A DNA stretch of 64,000 nt from Actinocorallia aurantiaca (GCF_039533685.1 NZ_BAAATZ010000021.1:124001-188000); one strand, 5' to 3'. Numbered from the stretch's first letter, positions 25,399 through 34,488 are shown. The notes: generated by a model from the sequence alone, not told the origin. Numbers and translations are program-made.

Positions 25399-26562
25399 TC
25401 ACAGGCCGTGCCGCAGGCGTGCCACCGCCTCGTCGATGACCTCGTCCTTCTTGCAGAAGGCGAACCGGACGTAATGCCGTCCTCGCGCGGGCTCCGCGTA
25501 GAACACCCCGGTGGGAATGCACACGACTCCGGCGAGACCGGGCAGGGCCCGGGCGAAGGCCTCGCCGTCCTCGTGGCCCAGCGGGCGCGGGTCCGCCTGG
25601 ACGAAGTAGGTGCCCTGGGGCCGGTGGACGGTGAAGCCCGCCGACTCCAGCCCGGCCGAGAGCCTGTCGCGCTTGGCCTGCAGGGACGCGCGCAGCGCCT
25701 CCACCCAGCCGAGCTCGTGCCGGAGGCCGTGGGCGACGGCGTGCTGCCACGGCGCCGCGCCCACGTAGGTGAGGAACTGCTTGACCGTCCTGACGGCCTG
25801 GATGTACGGCTCGGGCGCGCACACCCAGCCGGTCTTCCAGCCGGTGACGGAGAACGTCTTGCCCGCCGAGGAGATCGTCACCGTCCGCTCCCTCATGCCG
25901 GGGAAGGAGGCGAGCGGCAGGTGCGCCGCGTCGTCGAACGTCAGGTACTCGTACACCTCGTCGGTGATCGCCGTCAGGTCGTGTTCGACGCAGATCCCGG
26001 CGACGAACCGCAGCTCGTCGGCGGTGAAGACCGTGCCGCACGGGTTGTGCGGGGAGTTGACGATGACGGCCTTCGTCCGGGCCGTCACGGCCCGGCGGAG
26101 TTCGTCGGGGTCGAAGGTGAAGCGGCCCGAGTCGGGCCGCAGGGTGACGGGGACGATGCGGGCCCCGGCCAGCGCGACCGTCGCGGCGTAGGAGTCGTAG
26201 AACGGCTCGAAGGCGATCACCTCGTCGCCGGGCCCGGCGAGGGCCAGGACGGCGGACGCGATCGCCTCGGTGGCGCCGACGGTGACGAGGACCTCGGTGT
26301 CCGGGTCGTAGGCCTGACCGTAGCGGGCGAGGCGCTGCTCGCTCACGGCCCGCCGCAGCTCGGGGATCCCGATGCCCGGCGGGTACTGGTTGTCGCCGGC
26401 GCGGACCGCCTCGACCGCCCGTTCCAGCACGCTCGCGGGCCCGCCCTCGTCGGGGAAGCCCTGTCCCAGGTTGATCGCCCCGGTCCGGACGGCCAGCGCG
26501 GACATCTCCGCGAAGATCGTCGTTCCGAAGCCCCGCATCCGCCCGACCAGTGGATCGCTCAC
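25399..26562 (-). CDS. PLP-dependent aminotransferase, class I/II (DapC-like)
   Basis: 387-residue fold-type I aminotransferase. Motifs: NLGQGFPDEGGP, the PLP-stacking Tyr in FEPFYDSY, SPHNPCGTVF, DEVYEYL and the Schiff-base lysine K235 in SSAGKTFSVTG. This subgroup includes kynurenine/methionine aminotransferases and the actinobacterial N-succinyldiaminopimelate aminotransferase DapC, which it resembles in the N-terminal region; substrate is not certain. GTG 26562 is the start, 16 bases after an ABC permease begins downstream of it in coordinates. Lysine-pathway genes are not adjacent. Confidence 0.87.
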   Translation of the reverse strand: MSDPLVGRMRGFGTTIFAEMSALAVRTGAINLGQGFPDEGGPASVLERAVEAVRAGDNQYPPGIGIPELRRAVSEQRLARYGQAYDPDTEVLVTVGATEAIASAVLALAGPGDEVIAFEPFYDSYAATVALAGARIVPVTLRPDSGRFTFDPDELRRAVTARTKAVIVNSPHNPCGTVFTADELRFVAGICVEHDLTAITDEVYEYLTFDDAAHLPLASFPGMRERTVTISSAGKTFSVTGWKTGWVCAPEPYIQAVRTVKQFLTYVGAAPWQHAVAHGLRHELGWVEALRASLQAKRDRLSAGLESAGFTVHRPQGTYFVQADPRPLGHEDGEAFARALPGLAGVVCIPTGVFYAEPARGRHYVRFAFCKKDEVIDEAVARLRHGL

Positions 26563-26578
26563 GGCACCACCCTAGGCC

Positions 26579-27412
26579 TCAGGCGTCGCGCCGCAGGAAG
26601 AGCAGGTACGCCGGGACCAGCACCGCCGCCAGGTAGCAGCAGAAGACGAGGAGGCCGGGGAGCGGCGCGAGGTAGGTCTCGTTGGGGTCGACGACGGTGA
26701 CGGCCGAGCCGGCCTGCGAGGGGATGAGCCGGCGGAGGGTCAGGCCCCATTCGCCGGGCAGGAACGCGGCGATGATCGGGATGACGAACATGAGGCCGAC
26801 GATGGAGGTGATCGCGGCGGCGGTGTGCCGCAGCAGGACGCCGATGCCGAAGGCCAGCAGGGTGACGAGGGTCAGGTAGAGGCCGCAGCCGGAGACGGCG
26901 CGCAGGACTCCCGGCTCGCTCAGCGGGACGTCCAGGTCTCTTGCGGTGAAGAACAGCTGGCTGAGCAGGAAGCTGGCGAAGGCCGAGACCTGACCCACCA
27001 CGAACGCGACGGCGCACAGCACGAGGGCCTTGGCCGCCAGGAAGCGGGTGCGGTCGGGCACCGCGGCGAGGGAGGCGCGGATCGTGCCCGTGGAGTACTC
27101 GGACGTCATGGTCAGCACGCCCAGGACGGACAGGACCAGCAGCCCGATGTTGGTGCCGGTCATCGCGTAGGAGGTGGGGTCGAACATCGCCCTGTCGCGT
27201 GCGGGCAGCCGGTCCCAGCTGGAGACGAGGGCCAGGGCCAGCAGCCCGCTCAGCCCGACCGAGACGACCAGGGTCGCCACGACCGTCCAGTAGGTGGAGC
27301 GCACCGACCGCAGTTTCAGCCACTCCGAGGCCACCATGTGGCCGAAGGCCGGGCGCCTGCGGGGAAGGGACTTGGCGGGCGCGACCGTCAGCGGCGGGTG
27401 CGGGTTCCTCAT
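26579..27412 (-). CDS. ABC-2 type transporter permease
   Basis: 277-residue membrane protein with six predicted helices and the ABC-2 layout: a cytoplasmic N-terminal helix MVASEWLKLRSVRSTYW, then helix pairs separated by the TMTSEYSTGTIRASL loop that contacts the ATPase. ATG 27412 lies two bases after the ATPase stop; GTG 27418 would give a GTGA overlap and is the alternative. With the upstream ATPase it forms an exporter. In Actinobacteria such pairs export peptides, antibiotics or lipids; the substrate is unknown. Confidence 0.88.
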   Translation of the reverse strand: MRNPHPPLTVAPAKSLPRRRPAFGHMVASEWLKLRSVRSTYWTVVATLVVSVGLSGLLALALVSSWDRLPARDRAMFDPTSYAMTGTNIGLLVLSVLGVLTMTSEYSTGTIRASLAAVPDRTRFLAAKALVLCAVAFVVGQVSAFASFLLSQLFFTARDLDVPLSEPGVLRAVSGCGLYLTLVTLLAFGIGVLLRHTAAAITSIVGLMFVIPIIAAFLPGEWGLTLRRLIPSQAGSAVTVVDPNETYLAPLPGLLVFCCYLAAVLVPAYLLFLRRDA

Positions 27413-27414
27413 CG

Positions 27415-28335
27415 TCACGCCGCCTCCAGCGGGATGTCCGTGCGGTATTCGACGCTCTCGCCGGTCAGCCGCAGGAAGGCCTCCTCCAGGGACGCGCGGA
27501 CGGGGCTCAGCTCGTGCAGCGGCACTCCGGCGCGCGCGGCGAGCTCCCCCACCGCGGGGGCGGACGCGCCGCCGACCCGGAACGCCCCGCCGTGCTCGCG
27601 CTCCACCCGCAGGCCGCGCCGGGCCAGCAGCGGGCACAGCACGTCCGGACGGGGGGTGCGCACCCGCAGGTAGTGCTCGGAGTTGGCCTCGATGAACTCC
27701 CTCATGCCGGTGTCGGCCAGGATCCGGCCCCGGCCGATGACCAGCAGGTGCTCGGCGGTCAGCGCCATCTCCGCCATGAGGTGGCTGGAGACGAAGACCG
27801 TCCGGCCCTCCGCCGCGAGGTTGCGCATGAGGGTGCGGATCCACAGGATGCCCTCGGGGTCGAGCCCGTTGACCGGCTCGTCGAAGATCAGCACGGCGGG
27901 GTCGCCGAGCAGCGCGGCGGCGATGCCGAGCCGCTGCCCCATGCCCAGGGAGAAGCCCCGGCAGGGGCGGTCGGCGACGGCGGTCAGGCCGACCACGGCC
28001 AGCACCTCCTCGACCCGCCCGGCGGGGATCGCGTTGGCCGCGGCCAGGCAGCGCAGGTGGTTGCGGGCGCTGCGCCCGCCGTGCACGGCCTTGGCGTCGA
28101 GCAGCGCGCCGACCTGGCGCAGCGGCGCGTGCAGGTCGCGGTAGGGCCTGCCGCCCACCAGCGCGGTGCCCGCGGTGGGCCGGTCCAGGCCGAGGATCAT
28201 CCGCATCGTGGTGGACTTGCCCGCCCCGTTGGGCCCCAGGAACCCGGTGACCACCCCGGGCCGGACGGTGAAGTCCAGCCGGTCGACCGCCGTCCTGCCG
28301 CCGTAGCGTTTACTCAGACCCCGCACTTCGATCAC
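27415..28335 (-). CDS. ABC transporter ATP-binding protein
   Basis: 306-residue DrrA/CcmA-type nucleotide-binding subunit. Walker A is GPNGAGKSTTM (about residues 34-44), the Q-loop region is QVGALLDAKAV, the signature motif is FSLGMGQRLG (a variant of LSGGQ with Gly-Met), Walker B is VLIFDEPVNGLD and the switch His is SSHLM. A DUF4162-like C-terminal region follows from about 215. GTG 28335 is the start. It forms a unit with the permease at 26579-27412. The promoter must lie in the 93-base divergent spacer shared with the DsbA gene, which contains a small palindrome (CCGGG/CCCGG, 28391-28406). Confidence 0.92.
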   Translation of the reverse strand: MIEVRGLSKRYGGRTAVDRLDFTVRPGVVTGFLGPNGAGKSTTMRMILGLDRPTAGTALVGGRPYRDLHAPLRQVGALLDAKAVHGGRSARNHLRCLAAANAIPAGRVEEVLAVVGLTAVADRPCRGFSLGMGQRLGIAAALLGDPAVLIFDEPVNGLDPEGILWIRTLMRNLAAEGRTVFVSSHLMAEMALTAEHLLVIGRGRILADTGMREFIEANSEHYLRVRTPRPDVLCPLLARRGLRVEREHGGAFRVGGASAPAVGELAARAGVPLHELSPVRASLEEAFLRLTGESVEYRTDIPLEAA

Positions 28336-28428
28336 AGCCTCGGTCTACCAGCGGATCTGGGCGCGTCGCGGAGGGTGCGGAAAAAGCGGACCGGGAATTT
28401 ACCCGGCTGTTCGGCGGTTGTCCCGACC

Positions 28429-29067
28429 GTGAAGATCGACATCTTTTCCGACATCGTCTGCCCCTGGTGCTACCTCGGCCAGGCCCGGATGCGGGCCGCT
28501 CTGAAGGACTTCCCCGGGGAGGTGGAGGTGTCCTGGCGCCCCTTCCAGCTCGACCCCTCGGCTCCGGTCCGGGACGGCGGCCTGGCCTCCGACTGGCTGC
28601 GCGAGAAGTTCGGCGGCGCCGACAAGGTCGCCGCCGCGAACGACCAGATGCGCGCGCTGACCGCCGCGGAGGGGCTGCCGTACGAGCCCGGGCTGACCCG
28701 GCGGTCCAACACCGTCCCGGCGCACCGCGTGGTCTGGCTGGCCGGCGAGGCCGGCGACCGCGCCGTCCAGGACGCCGTGGTCTCGCGGCTCTTCCGGGCC
28801 CACCACGCCGAGGGCCTGGACGTCTCGGACGAGGAGACGCTGGCCGCGCTGGCCGGCGAGGCCGGGCTGCCCGGCGTGCGGGTGCGGGAGATGTTCGCCT
28901 CCCAGGAGGGCATGGCCGAGATCGGCGCCGACCTGGAGAACGCCAGGGCGCTGGGCATCACCGGGGTGCCGTTCTTCCTGTTCGAGGGGCAGTGGGCGGT
29001 CTCGGGCGCCCAGTCCACCGAGGTCCTGTCCGCCGCCCTGACCGAGGTCGCCGGCAAGCTCGGCTGA
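28429..29067 (+). CDS. DsbA family oxidoreductase (FrnE-like)
   Basis: 212-residue thioredoxin-fold protein without a signal peptide, so cytoplasmic. The redox motif CPWC lies at residues 9-12 in FSDIVCPWCYLG, an all-helical insertion follows, and GITGVPFFLF carries the cis-proline. This pattern is the FrnE subfamily (disulfide isomerase/polyketide-related oxidoreductase name). GTG 28429 gives VKIDIFSD; no strong ribosome site is visible (GGCGG is 12 bases away). It stands alone, 101 bases before the acyl-CoA operon. Confidence 0.88.
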   Translation: MKIDIFSDIVCPWCYLGQARMRAALKDFPGEVEVSWRPFQLDPSAPVRDGGLASDWLREKFGGADKVAAANDQMRALTAAEGLPYEPGLTRRSNTVPAHRVVWLAGEAGDRAVQDAVVSRLFRAHHAEGLDVSDEETLAALAGEAGLPGVRVREMFASQEGMAEIGADLENARALGITGVPFFLFEGQWAVSGAQSTEVLSAALTEVAGKLG

Positions 29068-29168
29068 GTCCGGGCGGCCCCGCCGCACCGGGTCCGGCCG
29101 CGGCGGGCACCCTCGGTCCCTCCCCCGGCCGGGGACAGGCGATACTTCTGGTCCGGAGGTGTTCACCG

Positions 29169-30326
29169 ATGTCCGGACCGCTCGACGGGGTTCTCGTCGT
29201 GGATCTCAGCCGGGTGGTGGCGGGGCCGCACGCTACCCAGACGCTCGGCGACCTCGGCGCGCGCGTGGTCAAGGTGGAGCAGCCGGGCGGGGACGAGACC
29301 CGCGGCTGGGGCCCTCCGTTCGCCGGCGGGGTGAGCACGTACTACCTGTCGTGCAACCGCAACAAAGAGTCGATCGTCCTCGACCTCAAGGATCCCGCGG
29401 ACCTGGACGTGCTGCTGCGGCTGGTCCGCCGGGCCGACGTGCTGGTGGAGAACTTCCGCACCGGGGTGATGGACCGGCTCGGCCTGGGCTTCGAGCGGCT
29501 GCTGGAGGTCAACCCCCGGCTGGTCGTCATGTCGGTCACCGGCTTCGGGCACGACGGGCCCGAAGGCGGACGACCGGGATACGACGCGATCGTGCAGGGC
29601 GAAGCGGGCCTGATGAGCGTCACGGGACCTCCGGGGCTGCCCAGCAAAGTCGGAATGACCGTCGCCGACATGCTCGCGGCGCAGAACGTCGTCGCCGGAG
29701 TGCTCGCCGCGCTGTACGAGCGCACGAAGACGGGACGCGGCCAGGTCGTCCGGACGTCCCTGCTGGCCTCCGTGGTGGGCGCGCACGGCTTCCAGGGAAC
29801 GCGTTGGACGGTCGCCCGCGAGGTGCCCGAGTCACTCGGCAACGACCACCCGTCCCTGGCCCCGTACGGGACGTTCCGGTGCGCGGACGGGATGCTGCAG
29901 ATAGGCGTGGCCAACCAGTCCATCTGGCGGAGGTTCGCTCCCGTCGTGGGGCTGGAGCCGGACGACCCCAGGTTCGCGGAGCTGCCCGACCGCACCCGGC
30001 GCAGGCCCGAACTGACCGCGGAGATCGAGAAGGCCCTCGCCGCGGAGCCCCGCGAGGTCTGGCTGGCCCGTTTCGCCGAGGCCGGGGTCCCCGCCGGGTC
30101 GATCCGCTCCCTGGACGAGGTGTACGCCTGGGAGCAGACCCGCTCCCAGGGCCTGGTGGTCACCGTGGACCATCCGGAGCTCGGCGAGATCGAGCTGCCC
30201 GGGCCCGCGCTGCGTTTCGACGGGCACCGGCGGGAGCACTCCCCGCCGCCTCTGCTGGGCGAGCACGACGCGTCCATACGGGCCTGGCTGGACGAACAGA
30301 ACACACACGACGAGACGGAGGGCTGA
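29169..30326 (+). CDS. CaiB/BaiF (class III) CoA-transferase
   Basis: 385-residue soluble enzyme transferring CoA between carboxylic acids, in intertwined dimers. Signatures: LDGVLVVDLSRVVAGPHATQ, KVEQPGGDETR, SCNRNKESIVLDLK, SVTGFGHDGP, GYDAIVQGEAGLM and the probable catalytic Asp167 in TVADMLA. ATG 29169 has GGAGG eight bases upstream, and a -10-like GATACT lies at 29140-29145. Donor and acceptor cannot be read from the sequence. It heads a three-gene set with a MatB-like ligase five bases downstream and a fused carboxyltransferase, suggesting malonate- or methylmalonate-type dicarboxylates. Confidence 0.9.
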   Translation: MSGPLDGVLVVDLSRVVAGPHATQTLGDLGARVVKVEQPGGDETRGWGPPFAGGVSTYYLSCNRNKESIVLDLKDPADLDVLLRLVRRADVLVENFRTGVMDRLGLGFERLLEVNPRLVVMSVTGFGHDGPEGGRPGYDAIVQGEAGLMSVTGPPGLPSKVGMTVADMLAAQNVVAGVLAALYERTKTGRGQVVRTSLLASVVGAHGFQGTRWTVAREVPESLGNDHPSLAPYGTFRCADGMLQIGVANQSIWRRFAPVVGLEPDDPRFAELPDRTRRRPELTAEIEKALAAEPREVWLARFAEAGVPAGSIRSLDEVYAWEQTRSQGLVVTVDHPELGEIELPGPALRFDGHRREHSPPPLLGEHDASIRAWLDEQNTHDETEG

Positions 30327-30330
30327 GGGC

Positions 30331-31701
30331 ATGGCGCTGCTGGGCGGAGACGAAGGACGGCCGCTGCGCGTCGCGGGCGAGGAGGTCACCCGTGAGGAGC
30401 TGTTCGCCCGCGCCTCGGTCGTCGCCGGGCGCGTCGGCGGGGCCCGCGCGGCGGCGGTGAACGCCGCCGCCACCCTCGACACCGTGGTCGCGGTGGTCGG
30501 CGGCCTGCTGGCGGGGGTGCCGGTGGTCCCGGTGCCGCCGGACTCCGGGCCTGCCGAGCGCGACCACATCCTCACCGACTCCGGCGCCGAACTGCTCCTG
30601 GGCGACGGCGACTTCGGGCTTCCGTCCGTCCCCGTCACCGGGCCCGGCACGGCTTCCGCCTCCGGTTCTCCCGAGCCGCCGGGCGGCGAGACCGCGATGA
30701 TCCTCTACACCAGCGGCACGACCGGCCCGCCCAAGGGCGTGATGGTCTCCCGCGACGCGATCGCCGCCGACCTCGACGCGCTCGCCGAGGCCTGGGACTG
30801 GACCGCCGACGACACCCTCGTCCACGGGCTGCCGCTCTTCCACGTCCACGGCCTCGTCCTGGGCGTGCTGGGAGCCCTGCGCACCGGCTCCGCCCTCGTG
30901 CACACCGGACGGCCGACGCCCGAGGCGTACGCGGCGGCCCGGGGCACCCTGTACTTCGGCGTGCCCACGGTCTGGTCCCGCGTGGTGGAGTCCGGGGCGG
31001 CGAAGGAGCTGCGCGGCGCGCGGCTGCTGGTCTCCGGCAGCGCGGGCCTGCCCGCCCCCGTCTTCGAGGCGCTGGAGGCGATGTCGGGGCACCGCGCCGT
31101 CGAGCGCTACGGCATGACCGAGACGCTCATCACCGTCAGCGCCCGCCATGACGGGGAGCGCCGCCCCGGCCAGGTCGGCCTGCCCCTCCGAGGGGTGGAC
31201 ACCCGGCTCGTCGCCGAGGACGGCGGACCCGTCGCCCACGACGGCGAGAGCCCCGGCGAGCTGCTCGTGCGCGCCCCGACGGTCTTCAACGGCTACCTGA
31301 ACCGGCCGGAGGCCACCGCCGAGGCCCTGCGGGACGGCTGGTTCCGCACCGGCGACATCGCGACGATCGCCCCCGACGGCTGGCACCGGATCGTCGGGCG
31401 GGCCTCCACCGACCTGATCAAGAGCGGCGGCTACCGCATCGGCGCGGGCGAGATCGAGGCGGCGCTGCTGGCCCACCCCGCCGTCCGGGAGGCCGCCGTG
31501 ATCGGCACCCCGCACCCGGACCTGGGCGAGCAGGTGACGGCGTTCGTCGTCGTCTCCGACGCGGTGGGCGAGCGGGAGCTCATCGACTTCGTGGCCGGCG
31601 GCCTGTCCGTCCACAAGCGGCCCCGCGCCGTCCGCCTGGTCGGCTCGCTGCCGCGCAACGCGCTCGGCAAGGTGCAGAAGAAGCTGCTCCCCGGGCTCTG
31701 A
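30331..31701 (+). CDS. matB: AMP-forming acyl-CoA synthetase, malonyl-CoA synthetase (MatB)-like
   Basis: 456-residue ANL-superfamily ligase. Motifs: phosphate loop ILYTSGTTGPPKG, LPLFHVHGLVLGVLG, RYGMTETL, GWFRTGDIA, the hinge region GRASTDLIKSGGYRIG and C-terminal lysine in RNALGKVQKK. The LFHVHGLVLG and KSGGYKIGAGEIE-type strings are those of MatB enzymes that activate malonate or methylmalonate. It is about 30 residues shorter than typical MatB because the N-terminus is compact. ATG 30331 follows the CoA-transferase stop by four bases. Substrate assignment is by resemblance only; other short dicarboxylates are possible. Confidence 0.82.
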   Translation: MALLGGDEGRPLRVAGEEVTREELFARASVVAGRVGGARAAAVNAAATLDTVVAVVGGLLAGVPVVPVPPDSGPAERDHILTDSGAELLLGDGDFGLPSVPVTGPGTASASGSPEPPGGETAMILYTSGTTGPPKGVMVSRDAIAADLDALAEAWDWTADDTLVHGLPLFHVHGLVLGVLGALRTGSALVHTGRPTPEAYAAARGTLYFGVPTVWSRVVESGAAKELRGARLLVSGSAGLPAPVFEALEAMSGHRAVERYGMTETLITVSARHDGERRPGQVGLPLRGVDTRLVAEDGGPVAHDGESPGELLVRAPTVFNGYLNRPEATAEALRDGWFRTGDIATIAPDGWHRIVGRASTDLIKSGGYRIGAGEIEAALLAHPAVREAAVIGTPHPDLGEQVTAFVVVSDAVGERELIDFVAGGLSVHKRPRAVRLVGSLPRNALGKVQKKLLPGL

Positions 31702-31762
31702 CGGGACCGAAGCGACGGACCGGGCCGCCGCGCCCGGCGGGGCGGGTGGTTGAATCGGGAGC

Positions 31763-33208
31763 GTGGAAGATCGCGGAACCGCCCGGCGGCTCATCGACCT
31801 GACGCTCGACCCGGGCAGCTGGCGCTCCTGGGACGTCCCGCCCCGGCAGCCGCCCGGTTACGAGGACGCGCTCGCCGCCGCCGCGGAGCGGTCCGGCGTC
31901 GACGAGGCGGTCCTCACCGGCGAGGGCCTCCTGGACGGGCGCCGGGTCGGCCTCGTCGTCAGCGAGTTCGGCTTCCTCGCCGGATCGATCGGGGTCGCCA
32001 CCGCCGACCGGATCGTCGCCGCGGTCGAACGGGCCACCCGCGAGGGCCTGCCCCTGCTGGCCGCGCCGTCCTCCGGCGGAACCCGCATGCAGGAGGGCAC
32101 CTTCGCGTTCGTGCAGATGGCGCGGATCACCGCCGCCGTCATGACGCACCGCAAGGCCCGCCTGCCCTACCTGGTCTACCTCCGGCACCCGACCACCGGG
32201 GGCGTCCTGGCCTCCTGGGGGTCCCTCGGCCACGTGACGGTCGCCGAGCCCGGCGCGCTCATCGGCTTCCTCGGCCCCCGGGTGTACGAGGGGCTGTACG
32301 GCGAGCCCTTCCCCGAGGGCGTGCAGCGGGCGGAGAACCTCGCCGCCCGCGGCCTGGTGGACGCCGTCGTCGCCCCCGAGGACCTGCGCCCGATCGCCGC
32401 GCGGGCCCTGAACGTCCTGATGCCTCCCCGGGTCCCGCACGCCCCCCTGTACCGCTACGCCCGGCCCATGGGCGAGCCGCCCGGCGCCTGGGAGTCGGTC
32501 CTGCGCACCCGCCGGGACGACCGTCCCGGCGTACGGGAACTGCTGGACGAGGCCGCCGACGTCAGCCTTCTGTCGGGCACCGGCGAGGGCGAGAACGACC
32601 CGGGCCTGCTCCTGGCGCTGGCCCGGTTCGGCGCGGCCCGCTGCGTGGTCGTGGCCCAGGACCGGCGCAGCCAGCGCGGCGGCCATCCGATCGGCCCCGC
32701 CGGGCTGCGGGTCGCGCGGCGCGGCATGCGGCTCGCCGCCGAGCTGGGGCTGCCGCTGGTCACCGTGGTCGACACGCCCGGCGCGGTGCTGTCCGCCGAC
32801 GCCGAGAACCGGGGCCTGGCCGGGGAGATCGCCCGCTGCCTGGCCGACCTGATCACCCTGGACACCGCGACCGTCTGCCTGCTGCTGGGCGAGGGCGCGG
32901 GCGGCGCCGCGCTGGCCCTGCTGCCCGCCGACCGGGTGCTGTGCGCCGAGCACGCCTGGCTGTCGCCGCTGCCGCCCGAGGGCGCGTCCGTCATCGTCCA
33001 CCGCACGCGCGACGGGGCCGCCGGGCTCGCCGAGTCCCAGGGCATCCGCGCCGCCGACCTGCTGGAGCGCGGCATCGTCGACTGGATCGTCTCCGAGCAG
33101 CCATTCGCGCTGGCCGGCGAGCTGGAGACCGCCGTGCTGGCGTCCTGCTCCCTGCCGCCGGACGACCGCGCGGCGGCCCGCGCCGCCCGCTTCGACCGCC
33201 CCGCCTAG
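31763..33208 (+). CDS. Fused AccD-AccA type carboxyltransferase
   Basis: 481-residue protein with two crotonase-fold halves. The N-half resembles AccD: SSGGTRMQEG, HPTTGGVLASWGSLG, ALIGFLGPRVYEG and QRAENLAARGLVDAVV. The C-half resembles AccA: QRGGHPIGPAGLRVARRGM, VDTPGA, GEGAGGAALALLPADRVL and AGLAESQGIRAADLLERGIVDWIV, given as regions. It lacks the AccD zinc ribbon, and no biotin carboxylase or biotin carrier gene is nearby, so it must borrow these or act as a biotin-independent decarboxylase. GTG 31763 has GGGAG close upstream. Its TAG overlaps the TAG of the convergent amidase gene (CTAG). Confidence 0.85.
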   Translation: MEDRGTARRLIDLTLDPGSWRSWDVPPRQPPGYEDALAAAAERSGVDEAVLTGEGLLDGRRVGLVVSEFGFLAGSIGVATADRIVAAVERATREGLPLLAAPSSGGTRMQEGTFAFVQMARITAAVMTHRKARLPYLVYLRHPTTGGVLASWGSLGHVTVAEPGALIGFLGPRVYEGLYGEPFPEGVQRAENLAARGLVDAVVAPEDLRPIAARALNVLMPPRVPHAPLYRYARPMGEPPGAWESVLRTRRDDRPGVRELLDEAADVSLLSGTGEGENDPGLLLALARFGAARCVVVAQDRRSQRGGHPIGPAGLRVARRGMRLAAELGLPLVTVVDTPGAVLSADAENRGLAGEIARCLADLITLDTATVCLLLGEGAGGAALALLPADRVLCAEHAWLSPLPPEGASVIVHRTRDGAAGLAESQGIRAADLLERGIVDWIVSEQPFALAGELETAVLASCSLPPDDRAAARAARFDRPA

Positions 33209-33987
33209 AGCCTGCGGTGCTCCAGGGACGGCAGGACGCGCCGGACCTCGTCCGTCAGCGCCAGGTCCACCGGGAGGGTGCGGACGGCGGGGAACGGGCC
33301 CAGATCGGTGACGACCGTGCCCATCGGGTCGACCAGCAGGCTGCGGCCCACGCCGGTGCGGAGGCCGTGCGGCGGATCCGTCCGGTCGGGGGCCCTGTCC
33401 ACGGCGACCGTCCAGATGGTGTTCTCGATCGCGCGGGCCCGCACCAGGGTCGTCCAGTGCTCCTCCTTGAAGGGGCCCTGCGCCCAGGCCGCGGTCACCA
33501 CCAGCATCTGCGCCCCCCGGTCCACCAGGGCGCGCGCCAGTTCGGGGAACCGGATGTCGTAGCAGGTGACCAGGCCGATCCGGACGCCGCAGACCTCCAC
33601 CACGACGGGCTCCCCTCCCGGCGCGACCGTGTCGGACTCGGCGAAGGCGAACGCGTCGAACATGTGGATCTTCCGGTAGGAGCCGAGCAGCTCCCCGGAA
33701 GATCCGACCACCACGACGGTGTTGTAGGCGCGCCCGTCGGGCGCGGGTTCGAAGACCCCGGCCACCAGCGCGGTGCCGTACTCCGCGGCGGCCTCTCTCA
33801 GCCCCGTCACGAACGCCCCGTCCAGGGGCTCGGCGACCCGCCGCAGGCTGTTGCCGAACCGGATCATCGTGGCCTCGGGGAAGACCGCCAGATCGGCGTC
33901 CTCCGCCCGCGCCAGCGCCTCGCGCACCGCGGCCAGGTTGGCCTCCGGCTCGTCCCCCACCTCGATCTGGCACAGAGCTACTCGCAT
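33205..33987 (-). CDS. Carbon-nitrogen hydrolase family protein (omega-amidase-like)
   Basis: 260-residue nitrilase-superfamily amidase. The catalytic triad is complete: Glu38 in VFPEAT, Lys106 in YRKIHMFD and Cys142 in VTCYDIRFPE. Sequence around the lysine and cysteine is like Nit2/omega-amidases and the related Nit1 deaminated-glutathione amidases rather than true nitrilases. ATG 33987 gives MRVALCQIEVG. The 3' end overlaps the convergent carboxyltransferase gene by four bases; there is no terminator between them, so read-through antisense is likely. Divergent from an FKBP gene across 120 bases containing a GAGACGG/CCGTCTC stem. Confidence 0.88.
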   Translation of the reverse strand: MRVALCQIEVGDEPEANLAAVREALARAEDADLAVFPEATMIRFGNSLRRVAEPLDGAFVTGLREAAAEYGTALVAGVFEPAPDGRAYNTVVVVGSSGELLGSYRKIHMFDAFAFAESDTVAPGGEPVVVEVCGVRIGLVTCYDIRFPELARALVDRGAQMLVVTAAWAQGPFKEEHWTTLVRARAIENTIWTVAVDRAPDRTDPPHGLRTGVGRSLLVDPMGTVVTDLGPFPAVRTLPVDLALTDEVRRVLPSLEHRRL

Positions 33988-34107
33988 GGGGCCAGTCTGC
34001 CCTGCCCGCCCCGCGCGACCGAGACGGCATCCCGTCTCTCCGGGGAACGGCGGGGCCCGCTCTAGTAATCTCGCCTGGTCCGCAAGTTTTCTAAGGAGCC
34101 TGAAGAC

Positions 34108-34482
34108 ATGGCGCTTGAACGCCCTGAGATCGACTTCCCCGAGGGCCAGCCGCCCGCCAACCTCGAGATCACCGACCTGGTGGTCGGGGACGGGGACGAG
34201 GCGACCCGCGGCAGCCAGGTGACGGTGCAGTACGTCGGCGTGGCGCACTCCACGGGCGAGGAGTTCGACTCGTCCTGGAACCGGAACGAGCCGTTCGTCT
34301 TCCCGCTCGGCGGCGGACGCGTCATCAAGGGCTGGGACATGGGGGTCGTCGGCATGAAGGTCGGCGGCCGCCGCCGCCTCGTCATCCCCCCGCACCTGGG
34401 CTACGGCCAGCGGGGCGCGGGCGCGGCCATCAAGCCGGGCGAGACGCTCATCTTCGTGGTGGACCTCCTCGCGGTGAAGTAG
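34108..34482 (+). CDS. FKBP-type peptidyl-prolyl cis-trans isomerase
   Basis: 124-residue single-domain FKBP without signal peptide, so cytosolic. The FK506-binding core is recognisable: VTVQYVGVAHSTGEEFDSSW, FPLGGGRVIKGWDMGVVGMK, RRRLVIPPHLGYGQRG and TLIFVVDLLAVK. ATG 34108 has AAGGAG eight bases upstream; a -10-like TAATCT lies at 34066-34071. In many actinomycetes a similar gene lies near pup-proteasome genes, which are not seen here. It ends just before a strong convergent terminator. Confidence 0.94.
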   Translation: MALERPEIDFPEGQPPANLEITDLVVGDGDEATRGSQVTVQYVGVAHSTGEEFDSSWNRNEPFVFPLGGGRVIKGWDMGVVGMKVGGRRRLVIPPHLGYGQRGAGAAIKPGETLIFVVDLLAVK

Positions 34483-34488
34483 GCGTGA

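Noticed and set aside
29169..33208. Part of a polyketide biosynthetic cluster
   Set aside because: MatB-like and carboxyltransferase genes can feed polyketides, but no synthase, carrier protein or tailoring gene lies nearby.
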